From: Erythrocercus mccallii
Taxonomy: Eukaryota; Chordata; Aves; Passeriformes; Dicruridae
Direction: 5' to 3'
Assembly (NCBI GenBank): GCA_013397435.1
Contig: VZRG01001040.1
Coordinates: forward strand, 87,214 to 151,213
DNA length: 64,000 bases
This document shows positions 50,030 to 63,300 of the stretch, piece after piece (the stretch's first letter is position 1; each line of letters opens with the position of its first letter). A program made the translations under genes and the position numbers. The notes under the pieces were generated by a model. The model did not search any database, was not told where the DNA came from, and saw only the letters and a program-made list of their open reading frames with translations.

Positions 50030-50440
50030 GCTTACCTACCTCTGGAGATTGTCCAGACTCAGCCCACCTCAGGCAGCTCAGCTACTGTGGGTCATGTCAA
50101 GGGCCATACCTGGTTGGACTTAGGAACCTTAAAGGAGAGGATCCACTCTACCCCTGGGAAATCTGTATCCCTGTTTGACCACAGTCATAGTTCAAAATAA
50201 TTTTCTTCCAAAGGTTAAGAAAAAATTACTTGTATTTCAGTCTGTGCCATTGCTTCCTGTCCTTTCCCTGGGCACTACTGAGGGGGTTCTGGCCTCTTTA
50301 CACCCTCCTGTTAGGTACTTTTGCATGTGTGAAAGCTGTCCCTGAACCTGCTCTGCTCCAGACTGACCAGCCCCAGCTCTCTCAACCTCTCTTCCTATGA
50401 CATGATCTGATCTGCCTGCTACCCTGAACATTTGGAATGG
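50030..50440 (-). mobile_element. CR1 LINE fragment (diverged subfamily)
   Basis: Read on the + strand it follows the reverse-oriented CR1 order. CTGGAGATTGTCCAGACTCA comes first, then GGTCATGTCAAGGGCCATACC, TGTTTGACCACAGTCATAG and TTTCAGTCTGTGCCATTGC. The end is CAGCCCCAGCTCTCTCAACCTCTCTTCCTATGA. The 3'-terminal octamers are missing, or weakly present near 50010. Many small deletions mark it as old. A minus-strand frame inside it (50237-50431) is not a gene. Confidence 0.85.
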
Positions 50441-52284
50441 AGACAGGCAATTATTTTTTTCTTTCCTGTGGGCAAATTCAAGAGTTCAGCCTCTTTCCTA
50501 AGACTGAAAACTTGACAGCATTTTAATGAGTTTTTTTCATGTCTGGGTATTAATTTTCTGTGTTTTTTGGGACCACCCTTAATTTTATACAAAATGCCCT
50601 CACATTTGTTTTATATTTGAAATTAAAACGAAGCAAGAAATGAGATTAGTCTGAGTTACATACACTGTACCAAAGTAACTAATCATGTATCAAGCAGAAT
50701 TCTTGTTGGTGACCTCCACATCCAAAACTTCTAAGTTTTTAGCCAGGACAACATGTGTTTGCATATTGTGTATTAAGTATTGTAGACGCTCTTGTTCCAG
50801 ATCAATGTTTTAGATTTTGCAGAATGTATTCATTCCACTGTATTTCAGCTTAAATAACTGTTCAGAAAGGCCTAACTTGCTCTGCACAGCATGAGGTTTG
50901 GGAAAATGATATGGACAGTTACTTTAATGTTGATCTGGAATTCTTGCTGCCTATTTAGGGTATCTTAGCAAAAGCATCAAAAAACGAGTATATGGAGAGG
51001 AGATAAAAGAACTCATTAACTGATGTCCATGAAGAACATGACATAAGCCAGGGGTGAACAGGTTGTCCTTCTGGTGCAGGTGGAATATGAATAAGCAGGG
51101 GATGCGGCACTTTTCCTACAGGGCCAACAAGTAAAAGATGTTTGTTGAAAATGGTTAAAATATACTACTTCTTAATAGGACAAACCTATTCCTGCAGGTC
51201 ACTTCAGCTGTCTTGCTTGGGACAGCCTCATGGCTTTCTCATGCTGGAGAAACCCTGAGTAGTGTAGAGCTGCTGGAAGACATTGAGTTGAGATTGAGAG
51301 ATTGATTTTTTGAACAAAAAACAAGGTGCCTTAAAACACCACTAATGCCAAATTCTAGACCACCTGGTGTACATCATAAAAATCCTTTATATCTCTGATT
51401 TCTATTGGTCGATGAGCCTGGTATGGGATGTCCTTGCAATTATGATGAAACAAGTTTAACCTAGACAAAACCTTCTTTTGTTTTTTGTGTGATTATATTT
51501 TAAACCAGTCAGCCCAATAGCAGCATTCTGAAATTTTGCCTTTTTATATTGTAGACTCATTTTTCAAAGATTCTTGTCACAAGAGGAAAGTTTTTGAGAA
51601 GTTTTGGTAGCCCTGTCTTATCAAGGCAGGTACATTGTCCATCACAGTAGGAGCTTTTTTATCTGACACAAGAAAGAGGAAGCAGTTACCTATTTTCTGG
51701 CAAGTACTTGCTTTTTGCGGTGGACAAATGTAGTTTTGGCATACTGGTTTTGTTGTTGTTTGATTCATATTACATCTCTTGTGAAAAGCACGTAAAATTT
51801 ATGTATATGGACATGAGTTATTCCAATAAAACATACAGAAATGTTGTTTTAATGATAATAAAGTATGAAGCACTTGAAAAACACTTACATGAAATGGCAG
51901 CAGTTAACATTTTAACTAGCAGAACCATACCTTGGTACCTGGAGAGCCATAGGAGAAAACAGCTGAAACAATTATGTGACTGTGTTCTAGAGATTACTGT
52001 AAACAATTTTTTACCTGCTCTCAAATCTTATAGAAAAATGTACCAATCTCTGATGAACTTTTCTTCAGGCACAACATAAAGAACTAAATGAGTTGTTTGA
52101 TTACTTTGTACTGTCATGATGGGCGTCACAGTGGAAACCAAACGCCTTCTCTGTGAGTAATCTGAAGTATTAACTAGGACTAATTCAATGGGTCTGTTTT
52201 CTATAGAAGTGACATCTCATTGAAAATTTGGACTTCCAAGCAGCTCTATTCAGTGGTGTGCCCAACACCAACCCCCCAACGTTT

Positions 52285-52304
52285 TGTTGTTGTTGTTGTT
52301 GTTG
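52285..52304. repeat. (GTT)n microsatellite, about 6 units
   Basis: Six GTT triplets in a row within intron 2, preceded by GTTTT. Simple repeat only. Confidence 0.9.
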
Positions 52305-55300
52305 AAATTACTAGTAACAGAGCCTGTTCCTGAGAAGCTGATATTTTTCTCATGATATGAAAATAAGTTTATAATTACTTTTATTTTATCAGCTGTTTCT
52401 TCCTTAACACATTTATTCTTTGTGCTTCACAGATTATAAACCCCTCAAATATATTTACTTACAATTGCTGCAGCATTTAATTTTGGAAGGCAGTCAAAAT
52501 ACATAGAAAGCTACATGTGCATGCGTTCAGGTACACCAAGATGAGATTTATCTGGCATAAGACTCTACTAGTATGGGTATTATGATCTGACTCTCTTTAT
52601 AGTCCGCAAATTGAAGTAAATGCATCTGCAGTGCATATCTAAGATAAAAACTCCTGTGTAGCTGCCAGGAAGTGGTTTTTTATTTTGTAATGTGCAAGGA
52701 AACTATGAAGGTCCCATCGGAGTTATAGTACTACATTTAAACTAATGCACCCTATCTCAGTCACCCGAACGAAGTTTGTCTTTAATTATATACTCTCTGC
52801 AAGGAATGAAATGTCAATCAATTTCAGGGCTAATTTCAATTTATTAAATTGCCCTAGTATCAGCTGATTTCCTTCCAGTTACTGGACCATGTCTGACAGT
52901 TCCTAAATATGAACATCCTTTGAAAGAGACAAATAATCAAGCAGGTATGTGTGACATGAGATGGGGTGCAATAGGGTGCTGCACCCCACCTCTTTAAGGT
53001 CTACCTTATTCCTCAGGAAGACTCTACAGACATGGCTTCAGAAACAGTCCTCAGAAGAGTGATCAAGGTTGCTAATACAGGATTGACCTGTGTCTGGGAT
53101 CCTTTTAGCTAGCAGCCATGGTGGGCAGGTAGGACACAGTTTTCTGGTTAATGCGTGGCAGGTATTAGGATCACATTTCCATGAACCCTTAAATCAGACT
53201 GAGTTTCAGTTATTGCAAGGAAGTGTTGAGTACCTTCAGTGTCTAAATCACAGAGTCACAAAGATTTCAGGGATTCACAAAGATTTACCACCCCCTTTGT
53301 TCACCAGCAGAAAGCACATCACCACTACAGGAGGAGTAGAAAGGATTAAAATGATTGAACAGTAATGAGTGACTGCCAAATGCAAATCGTAAATTATGAA
53401 GAGGTGGAAGAGGGAGTAGAAAAATCATCTGGCAGATTGTTGTAGCATTGCTATTTTCTATCTTCTGTGTGCTTATGATGGAAAAATATCTTCAATCTTT
53501 GTGAAAATAGAACTAGTTTACTGAAGAGCTGAACAAGATGAATGGCAACTGTCAAGCAAAAGGGTTAATTTCAGTTTTAATGAGTTATTTAAGATTGGGC
53601 AGGAACAGGCAGTGGCTGTTGTGACCTTGGCTGAAACAGACACATACAGTTGTTTACAAACTTCAGGTTTTTCTACTCACAGCCTTATGGCCATGTCTTA
53701 AACAGAGAAGTATTTACAAGAAATCCTCTGTGGATACATAACAGTGCTTAAACTTCCATAGATATGACAGCACACTGTAAGCATTAGGACATGATGCTAA
53801 GAGCAGTGAAAGCTGTGGTTTGCTTATGTCTATCTCACCAATATTCTATGCACCGTAGTGGTTCCAGCTGCTGCAGCAGCTTGCTGTGGCCTAGCAGTGT
53901 TCTTTGCATTCTGTAATCAAGAAGCAATTTTAAAGCAGTTGCTTCATTCAAATGTGGTAAAATTTAAATTTTTCTAGCAGGGAGATCTCTCTTTGTAGGA
54001 GTCCTCATTGAGTTGGAGCTAACTAGGCATGCTGCGTAAGTCACAGTGGGACTAAGTAATTTAGTAATGGGCTCTGTGGGGCTGTTACTCACAAGGGTGG
54101 CAGAAATGTGTCTGTTCCACCATGCACTGTTGTAATTCTGTGAAGCAAAAGCACTTTGAGACAAGACATACTTGCTGTTTGTAAGAACAAGTCATTCTCT
54201 GGTAGCTTATACAGCCAGTGGCAGAGTACCTCCTGGTGATGGGCAGTGTACAATCACTCAAACTTGATGCAAATGGCAGTATTGTTGTCAAAGCCTGCCC
54301 AAAGCAGCTGTGCTTCTGAGGATGCTTTGGCCTTTTATCTTTTTGTTGATGATGAAGGTAATGGTGAGCTAAGACTATAATATACCTGAATTAAAATGTT
54401 TGGGCAAAATGAATTCTTGGACAAGACCTAAGTGCTGCTGGATCCCATGTTTATTTCTTCTTTCGTGGAAATGTGCAAAATATCTGTACAGTAGGTCCTT
54501 ACAAATACAAATAGGTATTTAGTGGTTCTCTGGGTAGAAGATAATCTTTCTATCCTCACAGGTAGAGAGGGGTGTTTCATCCTGTCAGAACACGATATGA
54601 AAACAGAGACATTCAAAGCAATACTGCCTTCTATTTGTGACCCTTCCTAGACTTAATCTTTTTAGGTTCTCATAGGAGGTTATTAAGACTTCTGTATGAT
54701 AGCTGAAGCATAGAATGAGGAGAATACAGAGGTGAAGACAACTTTATTATAAAGGTCCCTAAGGAGTCCTCATCTCTTGGCAGAGGAAAGGAGTCCTCAG
54801 GCCCTACATCATCTTATTCTTTGCAAAAATCTGTGGAACATTGGTAAATAATAGATAATTAATTTTAAGGAAGCTAGCCAGCAAGGATAATGATCCCTCT
54901 GTCATATTAAAAGTGTAGAAAGCCTAGTAATTACTTCAAGTGAGCATCTACATGACAGCTAGAAATTCAAAGCTGAATTACTTTATTCACCAGCAGGTAT
55001 CCACATACCTGTCAGGTTAACCTATGCTGGTTAGCAAAACAGGGAAAATCACATTTCACAAAATGTTCAGTTCTGAATAGGTCAGTGGGTCCTGGTGATT
55101 TGAAGCAAAGCTGTCTTTTAGTATGCCTTTGTCTTTCTGTAGAAACATCATTTATAGCTGTCTAGCAGGAAGCAGAAATACTTGATTTAGTATCATTTTA
55201 ATCTCTTCCTACTTTAGCCACTGCTCTGCACCTTACACAGATTTAGCAATCATCAGCACTGTTATGTAAACTAAATTATATGCCACTTTGTTGAGTGGAC

Positions 55301-56304
55301 CTCAGTAAAGCAGCTTGCAGCCACAACTCCTGGTACCTGAACAAGCACTGCATTCTGTAGATTTAGCTTGGAATGGAATTGTTGACACTATGAGGAGCAG
55401 TTACTTGTTTTTTTAATTAAAGTCCATATTTGGTAGCAGTGTCAGTTGGGAGGGTGATTCTTTCACAAAGTCAAACAGCTGTTTGAGTTTCTCAATTGAA
55501 GCAGTAGAAACTGTGGAGTCCCTCAATAGAAACAATGAAATTTTAAATTACTAAATTGTTGCATTACAATATCTGTTAGCTCATTTAGGTATTGTTCTGA
55601 TTCTAACCATCAGATAAGCCAACAACAGCACTATGATTCCCTATATTCATGAATTGATTTTTCTGGAAACTTCAATATTATTTGGTCACTTGTAGGTCAA
55701 GATCAAATTTCAAGATGAAATTTCTAAATTGCAGTGAATACTGTTAAGAGAGTTATTTATGTTAGTTATGTCTGTACCCCATGATTTTTTTAATTCTTCA
55801 TTTTCATGGACCTGGATTGCTCTGTTTGTGGACAAGGGAGAGGCAGAGGATGTGGAGAACCAGTGAAGTGAACCCAAGGTCGGGGGGCTATACTGCTGTT
55901 TTTCCTGGGGACATCAGCAGCAGTGGCAGTGGTGGTTGCATGGTGCCTGTAAACTCTGAAGTGGATTACTGCACCGTAGTGCTTCTGGGTGTTTCTGAAA
56001 TTTGGGCAGCAGTAACAGAAGTGGCTCTTCAGCAGGCAAGAGCTTTCTCAGACCCAGGCCTGTCATTCAGGATCCAGCTGGGGCACAGAAGCAGAGAGGT
56101 GCATCTTCCTGCCACCTGAAGTGAGGTACCAAAACTTTCTTTGGTCTGTGTCACCACACTCACCATGTCCTTTTGTCTGTTGAAGTAGGTTCCCTGCTCA
56201 TGAACACGGGCTGAGCAGGATTTCATTTTAATGCACTTGTTCCATGCACTGAATGTGAAGCCAGTGGGCCTCAGTTAGGAATTTGGTTCCAGGTTTCTGT
56301 CCCT

Positions 56305-56840
56305 AAGGTCCTCCACTCCTGTAAGACCCCACCTGGAGTATTGTGTCCAGCTCTAGGGTCCTCAGCACAGGGAGGACATGCACCTATTGGAGAGAGTCCA
56401 GAGGAAACCATCAGGATGCTTAGAGGGCTGTATCACCTCTTCCCTGAGGAAAGGCGGATAGAGTTGGGATTGCACATCCTGGAGAGGGCTACGGGAAGAC
56501 CTAGCTGTAGCCTGCCAGCACCTGAAGGGAGCCTGGAAGAAAAATGGGGAGAGACTTTTTAGTGGGGCCAGTTGTAATAGAAGAAGGGGTAATGGTTTTA
56601 AACTAAAAGAGGGTAGATTTGAATTAGATATTAGATATTTTACAGTGAGGGTGATGAAACTCTTGAACGAGATGCCCAGAGAAATTGTGGGTGTACCATC
56701 CCTGGAAACATTCAAGGCCAAGTTGGATGGGGCTCTGAGCAATGGGATATGGTAGAAGATGGCCCTGCTTGTTGCAGGAGCATTCAATTTGATGACCCTT
56801 CAAAAGTCCCTTATAGCCCAGACTGTTAGATAATTCTATG
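56305..56840 (+). mobile_element. CR1 LINE 3' fragment, forward orientation
   Basis: Starts near CTCCTGTAAGACCCCACCTG and GGAGTATTGTGTCCAGCTCT. It continues through GAGAGAGTCCAGAGGAAACC, the CCTGAGGAAAGGCGGATAGAG block, GGTTTTAAACTAAAAGAGGG and CCCTGGAAACATTCAAGGCC, and ends in the CR1 terminal octamer TAATTCTATG at 56840. The 3' end is complete, while the 5' end is truncated as in most CR1 insertions. It is the only forward-oriented CR1 in the intron. Frames at 56341-56562 and 56362-56787 belong to the element or are antisense to it. Confidence 0.92.
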
Positions 56841-57203
56841 TTCACAGGCCTGAAGACTTTTGGAGCTGTCCACAAGTCTGTGTAGTCTCAAGCATGCTTT
56901 TTCTCAGTGTTTATTGCAAAATAGCTTGTTTGCTATACTTTACTAAGCAAGAAATATTGACATGATGGTAAGGGAAGATGTGGAAAGAGAGGTTATTGAA
57001 AGTGACATTGCTTTCAGGAACTGGTAAGCCTGCAGAGGAAGACCCAAACAGATTTTTTAAAATTTATTTTTTTCCTTATTCAGTTAAAATAGGATGGTTA
57101 AAGCAGGCTGCAGATAGTTCACAATGGCAGTTTTTGCTACAATGTAAATGGCAAGATGGTTTAAATGAATACTGCTGTTCCAAGAAAAGGAGATGACATG
57201 TTT

Positions 57204-57228
57204 AACCAAGAACCAGAAGTTCTTGGTT
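57204..57228. repeat. Perfect 10-bp inverted repeat (hairpin)
   Basis: AACCAAGAAC at 57204-57213 and GTTCTTGGTT at 57219-57228 are exact reverse complements with a 5-base loop (CAGAA). It is too short for a microRNA hairpin. Confidence 0.8.
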
Positions 57229-58370
57229 CACTTGTAGGTGATGTTTTTAACTGAGGATTTTCCAAATTCTACAAAGAATTATTGGTATGCATCTTTATGA
57301 GTATCTCCTGTATATCCAAAGTATAAGCAGAACTCTTTGTAGGATATGAAAATTAAATACTGTGCTTATATTGCATTTATTGTTACAATTTATCTGATTT
57401 TATGATGTTTATTTTATTTTTAGGGTTTTCTAAGTTTTCACTTGCAATTCAGGAACTCAATTTGCAATGAAAAGTTTTCAGTTATCTCATGTAACTGTTT
57501 GAATGCTCACTTCCTTTATAGAGAATATTGTATATGTAAAGTAAAATTGTTTCATGGTAAAATAATTTTGCCATAATATGACACAGTGCTTCATGTGATT
57601 TTCCAATTTATATTCATTGCCTGTAGTAGATTAATGCAAATAATAAACTGAGTGCTCCTATTGAAACATTTGCTATAAAATATTCTTCTATTAGTAAGAT
57701 TACAACCTATTTTACTAGATAATAGGCTGAAATAATACAGTTGGTTAGATTTTGACTGCTTTTTAAAATTACGTACTCAACTAAATATTTTAATATCATT
57801 GTATAAAACTGATTCTAAGTTAGTCAACTGTTGTGGAAGTATTTATTTTTAAAGATTAATCTATTATTTTTTTTAATTAAGTGTTCTTTGGGATCTGTTA
57901 ACAATGGGATTAGTTTAAAAGGAATTAAAATTGAAAAGATGACTTCAAAAATTGTGCCATTTCACAGAAAAATTGTTGATGTCTCTCCTGTTCTCAGAAA
58001 AAGAGGAGAAAGACTTTCTCAGGAAAGACTTCGCATCAGGTTTCTGTAGCCAGGACTAATAAGCCATTGCTTTTTACAATGTCTGTTTCATACAGGTAGT
58101 GCATTGTGATGTGTTACCATAAATAATTGCTGAACAGCATGTAATTCCTTGTGCCAGTACTCTGTGGCACCACAGTGCACCTGTGGAGGTACGAGCTACA
58201 GTTCCCTACAGGGCTCCCCATTACCAGCTCTGATGTTGCACTAGTTCATTTATTCTTCTAGAAATGTGAAATCCCATTTTTGCCAGCAACTGAAATAATT
58301 TTTGAGTATCCACATGAAAGGATCTCTCCCCTTTCTGCTCAGTTTTTTAGCCCCCAGATTGCAGAAAAAC

Positions 58371-58690
58371 CATAGAATCACAGAATGGTTTGATTTGGAA
58401 GGGAACTTAAAGATCATGGCATTCCAACCCCTATGACCTGGACAAGGATGCCACTTGCTTACTTACTCAGTTTGCTCAGGGTCCCATTCAGCCTGGTCTT
58501 GAATACCACCAGGATGGGGCCTCCACAGTTTCTCTGGGCAACCTGTTCCAGTGTCTCACTACCTGGTTAGTAAATAATTTCTTCTTAACATGTTATCAAA
58601 ATGACTGCTTTTTTAGTTTAAAACCATTGCCCCGTGTCCTTTCACTTTCTGCCTGTGTGAAAAGTCCCTCTCCCTCTTTTTAATGAAATC
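58371..58690 (-). mobile_element. CR1 LINE 3' fragment
   Basis: Begins with the reverse-oriented CR1 end CATAGAATCACAGAATGG at 58371. It then shows TTGGAAGGGAACTTAAAGATC, CTCCACAGTTTCTCTGGGCAA, CTGTTCCAGTGTCTCACTACC and the GTTTAAAACCATTGCCCCGT block. It ends near AAAGTCCCTCTCCCTC at about 58680. The near-intact octamers and low divergence suggest a fairly young copy. It is 5'-truncated and non-coding. Confidence 0.93.
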
Positions 58691-60370
58691 TGTAAGTTTA
58701 TAAAATATTGATGCTATTAAACAGGAAGGGAAAATATTTCCAGTGTGACTAAATTGTGTCTGTGCAGTATCAGATAGTGCTTGGAAGTTGTTGTATTTTA
58801 TCTCACTTCATGCATTCTTACATTCAGATGCAATAAGGTGCTGCAGTTTTTATTTTCATATTTTATATCCTCTTTTTAAAAATAACACTAATGAATTATT
58901 TGTTCCAGTGATGCAACATTCTAGGGGTTTAATAATATTGGGATGTTGCTACATGTGATACTGTGTCAGCAAAATGCCTCTGCTTGATCCCATGGGAGGT
59001 CCTAGGGGAAGGGCACAGAGCAGGCATCATCAGAAAGCTGTTGCACAATGGCTAATTTGTGTCTGAAGCTCATTGTAAAAGTCATGAAATATAAATCAGG
59101 CTCTCTCACCAGACTTTGAAAAAAAAATAGGCATTCTAAACCATTATTTTTCTAAAGAAGCATTCATGGGACATAATTTCTGATGTGGCGATTTAATTCC
59201 TTCCTTTTCCTTGCTTCAGAAAGATAACTATTCACTGCTACAGTCTATTCTAGTTCCCCCTGTCCCCATCTCTGTAATAGCTTTAATATAAATGCTTTCT
59301 AAAATTTTGAAAGATTAAAGCAAAGGTCACAGTTTTCTTGAAGTCCATGTCTTTGTCTTAGCCAAAAACTTACTTACTACCATGCCACATGATCACATTG
59401 CAATACTATTGCTGGCAAAAGAATATAAAGGCAGAAGTAGTGAAAGAAGTAGATTGGCTATTCATTTTTCCCAGGACTATATATGTAAATTTTTTAAACA
59501 GAAATTTAGCTGCTAGTTTTGCTTAATTTTCAGTCAACGGTTAAAAAGCAATTAATTATACATTGAAATAATTCTGTAGGAATGCTATGAAGAAGTGAGT
59601 AGATGCCATCATCAAAAAGGCTTTTTTGCAGTAACTCCCTCTTGAAAAAACAGACAAACAAAAAAATGGAAAAAGAAGGGGATAGACACTGATACACAGT
59701 GAAGCCTTGTGGCAAATAATCTCTGGGCTGCAGGGATTGAACTTCTGCTCCCTTGTGAAGAGGGGAGGAACAGAAAAAGGGGATAATGGGGGAAGGAAAA
59801 TTTTAGTCATAGTTGTTTTTTGTGATAAAACTTAACCCTTACTTCTTTTTGCCTGAGAGATAAAACCTAAGAGAACAGTCTCTAAAGAAGTGGACTGGGA
59901 CAGAACATTTGGCCACTGGAAAAAGGAATATTCTGTTCTGGAATGTCATATCAGATGTGCAGGTTTTCCCAAAGATGCATCTGCTTGAACTTTTGTTGAT
60001 GCCATTTCTAAAGGTATAAAATTCTGGCTTTTTAGAAGTTTTAGGGAAAAGTGAATGAGGTTTTTTAGGGGGAGGTGGCAGAGATAGGAAGGTTTCTGAG
60101 TCAGTTTCCTGGCCTGTCTGCTTCTTAATTCATTAGCATCCATGGATTAGACTGCAGAAGTGTTAATGAAGGAGTCTGAGGTACCTGCTGTGCAAGGCAA
60201 AATGGTACAATGGCTTTAAGGTGTCTTCAGCTACCCAGGCTCCTTAAGGAGCCTGAGCTTTTGTAGTTTCAAATGTCATCTGGTTTCCATGGTTTGATGC
60301 CTGCCAGACCCCAGTGGTATGACTCAGAACAGTGCACTGAATGCTTGCTCTAAAATAGGAAATCGAAGTT

Positions 60371-60387
60371 GGGGGTGGTGGGGGGGT
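60371..60387 (+). repeat. G-rich tract
   Basis: GGGGGTGGTGGGGGGG, two long G runs around TGGT, followed by a T run and an A run. Two G tracts alone do not satisfy the usual four-tract quadruplex pattern, but the long runs could be split into shorter ones. Confidence 0.6.
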
Positions 60388-63300
60388 TTTTAAACAGAAG
60401 AAAAAAAAATTAAGAAATGGTGATGTCTTCATCTTTTAGCACTGCTTTAAGGTACATTTTCTCAGCATCACTTGGACTTAAATTTAAGCACCCAAGCATT
60501 AGATGCTTGCATGCTTTAGCATTAGTGGTTTTGACATTTCATAAAATTAGATAAAACTAACTCATTAGAACTAAATGAGGGTTTGTGAGTTGGGATTTTT
60601 TGGCTTTGCTAACTCCTTTTAAAACCATAGACAGCAATGTGCCACTGCCTGTGTATTGCGCTAGGAATAAGGGGTTGCTACATTAGACTTTCAGCTGAAG
60701 GGTTACCTAAATAGTCTTATGTTCAAATAAGAGTATTCAAGGCAGTTGAATACTCCTGTTGTACAATGTTTTATTTCTTATTTGTATTTGAAGGTCATTA
60801 TTTCATATGAAAGCATATCGTATCAGTATGGCCACTTTGCATTCAAATTAATAATTGCATTCTTCTTAATATCATACCAACTAAATTTCTTTATAGAACC
60901 CAAATTAAATAATCTGGTTTTATATTTGGATTTCCTGTCATAATTTTTAGTTGGGCCATGTGGGTTTATTTCACAAAATGTACTACATGGATTTCTCATT
61001 TGAATACAACAATTCAAAGAACACTTTCAGAATTTAAATTTTTAAGTAAATCATATTTGTCTTTTAGTTTTTGTTGTGACTTTTAAAATATTTTATCAAA
61101 ATAGCAAAGTGCTTTAGTGGACATATGTTGTGATAAATTAAATATCATATTAATTTATACGCTCAACTTAATCAACCAAATGATTTCCAAGGAAATTATT
61201 GCTGATGCAACATATATACATACATATGTACTGCCCTTAATTTTAAGTGCTAGTGTAACACAGTAAAGATGGCCTTTTTTAATTGCTAAGATGGAAGGAT
61301 TTAAAAGGCAATATAAGCACAGTCCCCTGCTGAGTCCTTGAAATATCTTCCATGGCTTAAGCACAAAATATGCCATCTTGGTAGACATGAAATTCCATAT
61401 AATCTTGAATTAATGCTGACTGTCACTTCACATCTAATTCTAGTTTGCTCATAGTAATTCTGACCATAGTAAAAACCTGAAAAGATTTTTGTTTCAAAAT
61501 AGTCATTTGGTGTACACAGAGAAAGCAATTATATGAATCTTCTTCCTCTTCCATCACGAAAATAAGCAGATTTCTCAAAGTGACACATGAGCATCACTGA
61601 GATTCAAAAATGTACTCACTTTCTGTCACTGAGATTTATTTTTGTAGATGACTACAAAGCTTTCTAAAATATCCTTTCTGTTCAGACTTCCTTCTTGGGA
61701 AATAATTTACCCCAGTTTTTCAACCTTCTTTTCCCCATTATCATACTTTAAATGGGGAACAGTGACAAGATCCCATCCTACCAGGAATCTGCAGAATCCT
61801 AACAACTGTTGAAGTAATGAATCACCATGAATTGTGTTGACTAGAAGACAATTCAGAAAAAGTAGGTTTTGCTTATTAAAATAAAATGTTGTTATAGTAA
61901 TAATATCATGAAAAAGAACAACAACAATAACAGCCACCAAATCAAAACTACAAATTCTGCTTCATTCAAAATGTAGTGTTTTGCAGGTTGAAGGAGGAGT
62001 GCATGTTTACGTGTTTTGAATTTGCTGCTATGAATATCAGCTGTTAAAATTAAGGAGAATTCTGTTACTTGCATCTCACCAAGTAGATTAAATGCTCTTT
62101 TGATAAATCTTAGTAAAACTCAGATCTCCTCCTGGTTTTTCATCAGGATGTGAGGCAAGTAGAACCTGCCAACAGCACCGGTGTGGACTTACTTATCCTG
62201 GTGCTTGTAATCAGAGGCAATTATTTTATGCTGTCCTTTGTATACACTTCTCAAAGCTACAGGAAAAAGGCAGATGCAAGTGTGAGTGCTCAGAATTTGA
62301 CCGCTCCCATATGCCAAAGCCCTCCTTATTTCAAGATTAATTGCTTATATGTCCAGCTTATAACCTTTTGTTCTGTGCTTGTTTCACCGGTACATTTTGA
62401 AAATGCCTTTGTGTTCTTGTTCTCCTATTTTTCCTATGTAGAGGAATAACGCTTTGAGGTGTCTTCTCCTGTTCACTGGCACCCTTCCCAGCACGTGTCC
62501 TAGTCAGAACCCATATTTCCTCTTGGCATATGACTAGAGATGTTCACCATCTTGCAGTTGAGCCTTTGTCGGTGCCTTTTGAAGGGCTGCCAGTCTCTAC
62601 TGGAAACACTTTTATTGGCACATCCTAGCATTTAGCTTTTCTGCAGTTAAAACGAACATGGCTCATCATCATCCTGTGACAGGCTATGACCTTTCTCCTT
62701 TTCTGTATTTCTTACTGATAGTTCCTTGCAACGGTTATGTTGCTACTTATTTAACTGTGATTCACTAGGTTTTGATCAATTCTGCCTAATTGAGGTAATG
62801 GAATGTCCTTATAAAACCCTTCCTCTATATGGACGGAATTGTAGAGGCCTATCCAAAACATGCAATGTTATTTACTTATCAATGTAATTTCAGTGATGTT
62901 CACTATTCAATTACTATAGGTGAATTCTGAAATTAAGGTGGCAATCCTTATTTTAACAGCAAGCTGCTGAAGCCAATAAAGTTCTGTGCACCAAAACATT
63001 AGAAATCATGCTAAAGAATTCCATTATAATTTTGCTGAATTTTAACAATGTTTAAAAAATACAAGACCACTGAGATTTGGTTAGAATCAGGTTTGGATTA
63101 ATCATCACTGAAGGGCATGAAAATGCTTAGGCAGTCAGACGTGGACAGCGTCTTGATTTGCAGCTTTCTGCCCCAGTAAGTGTTTAAGGACAGATACCAT
63201 GAACAGATTTTTTTTTTCACTGTCTTCTCATAGGTGTTGTTGCTACTGTGTATTTTGTAACCAACGTGTGCCTTTAATAAGGTTGTAAATTAAGTTCTGT

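Noticed and set aside
51708..52079. 123-codon + strand open frame in intron 2
   Set aside because: Does not resemble any NCKX2 exon or a known family. A similar frame length is expected by chance in 32 kb.
56341..56787. Open frames on both strands in 56341-56787
   Set aside because: They lie wholly inside a CR1 LINE fragment and are not host genes.
62150..62449. 99-codon + strand frame with hydrophobic stretches, considered as a later SLC24A2 exon
   Set aside because: No match to the cytosolic loop or alpha-2 repeat of the family. The hydrophobic look comes from T-rich sequence.
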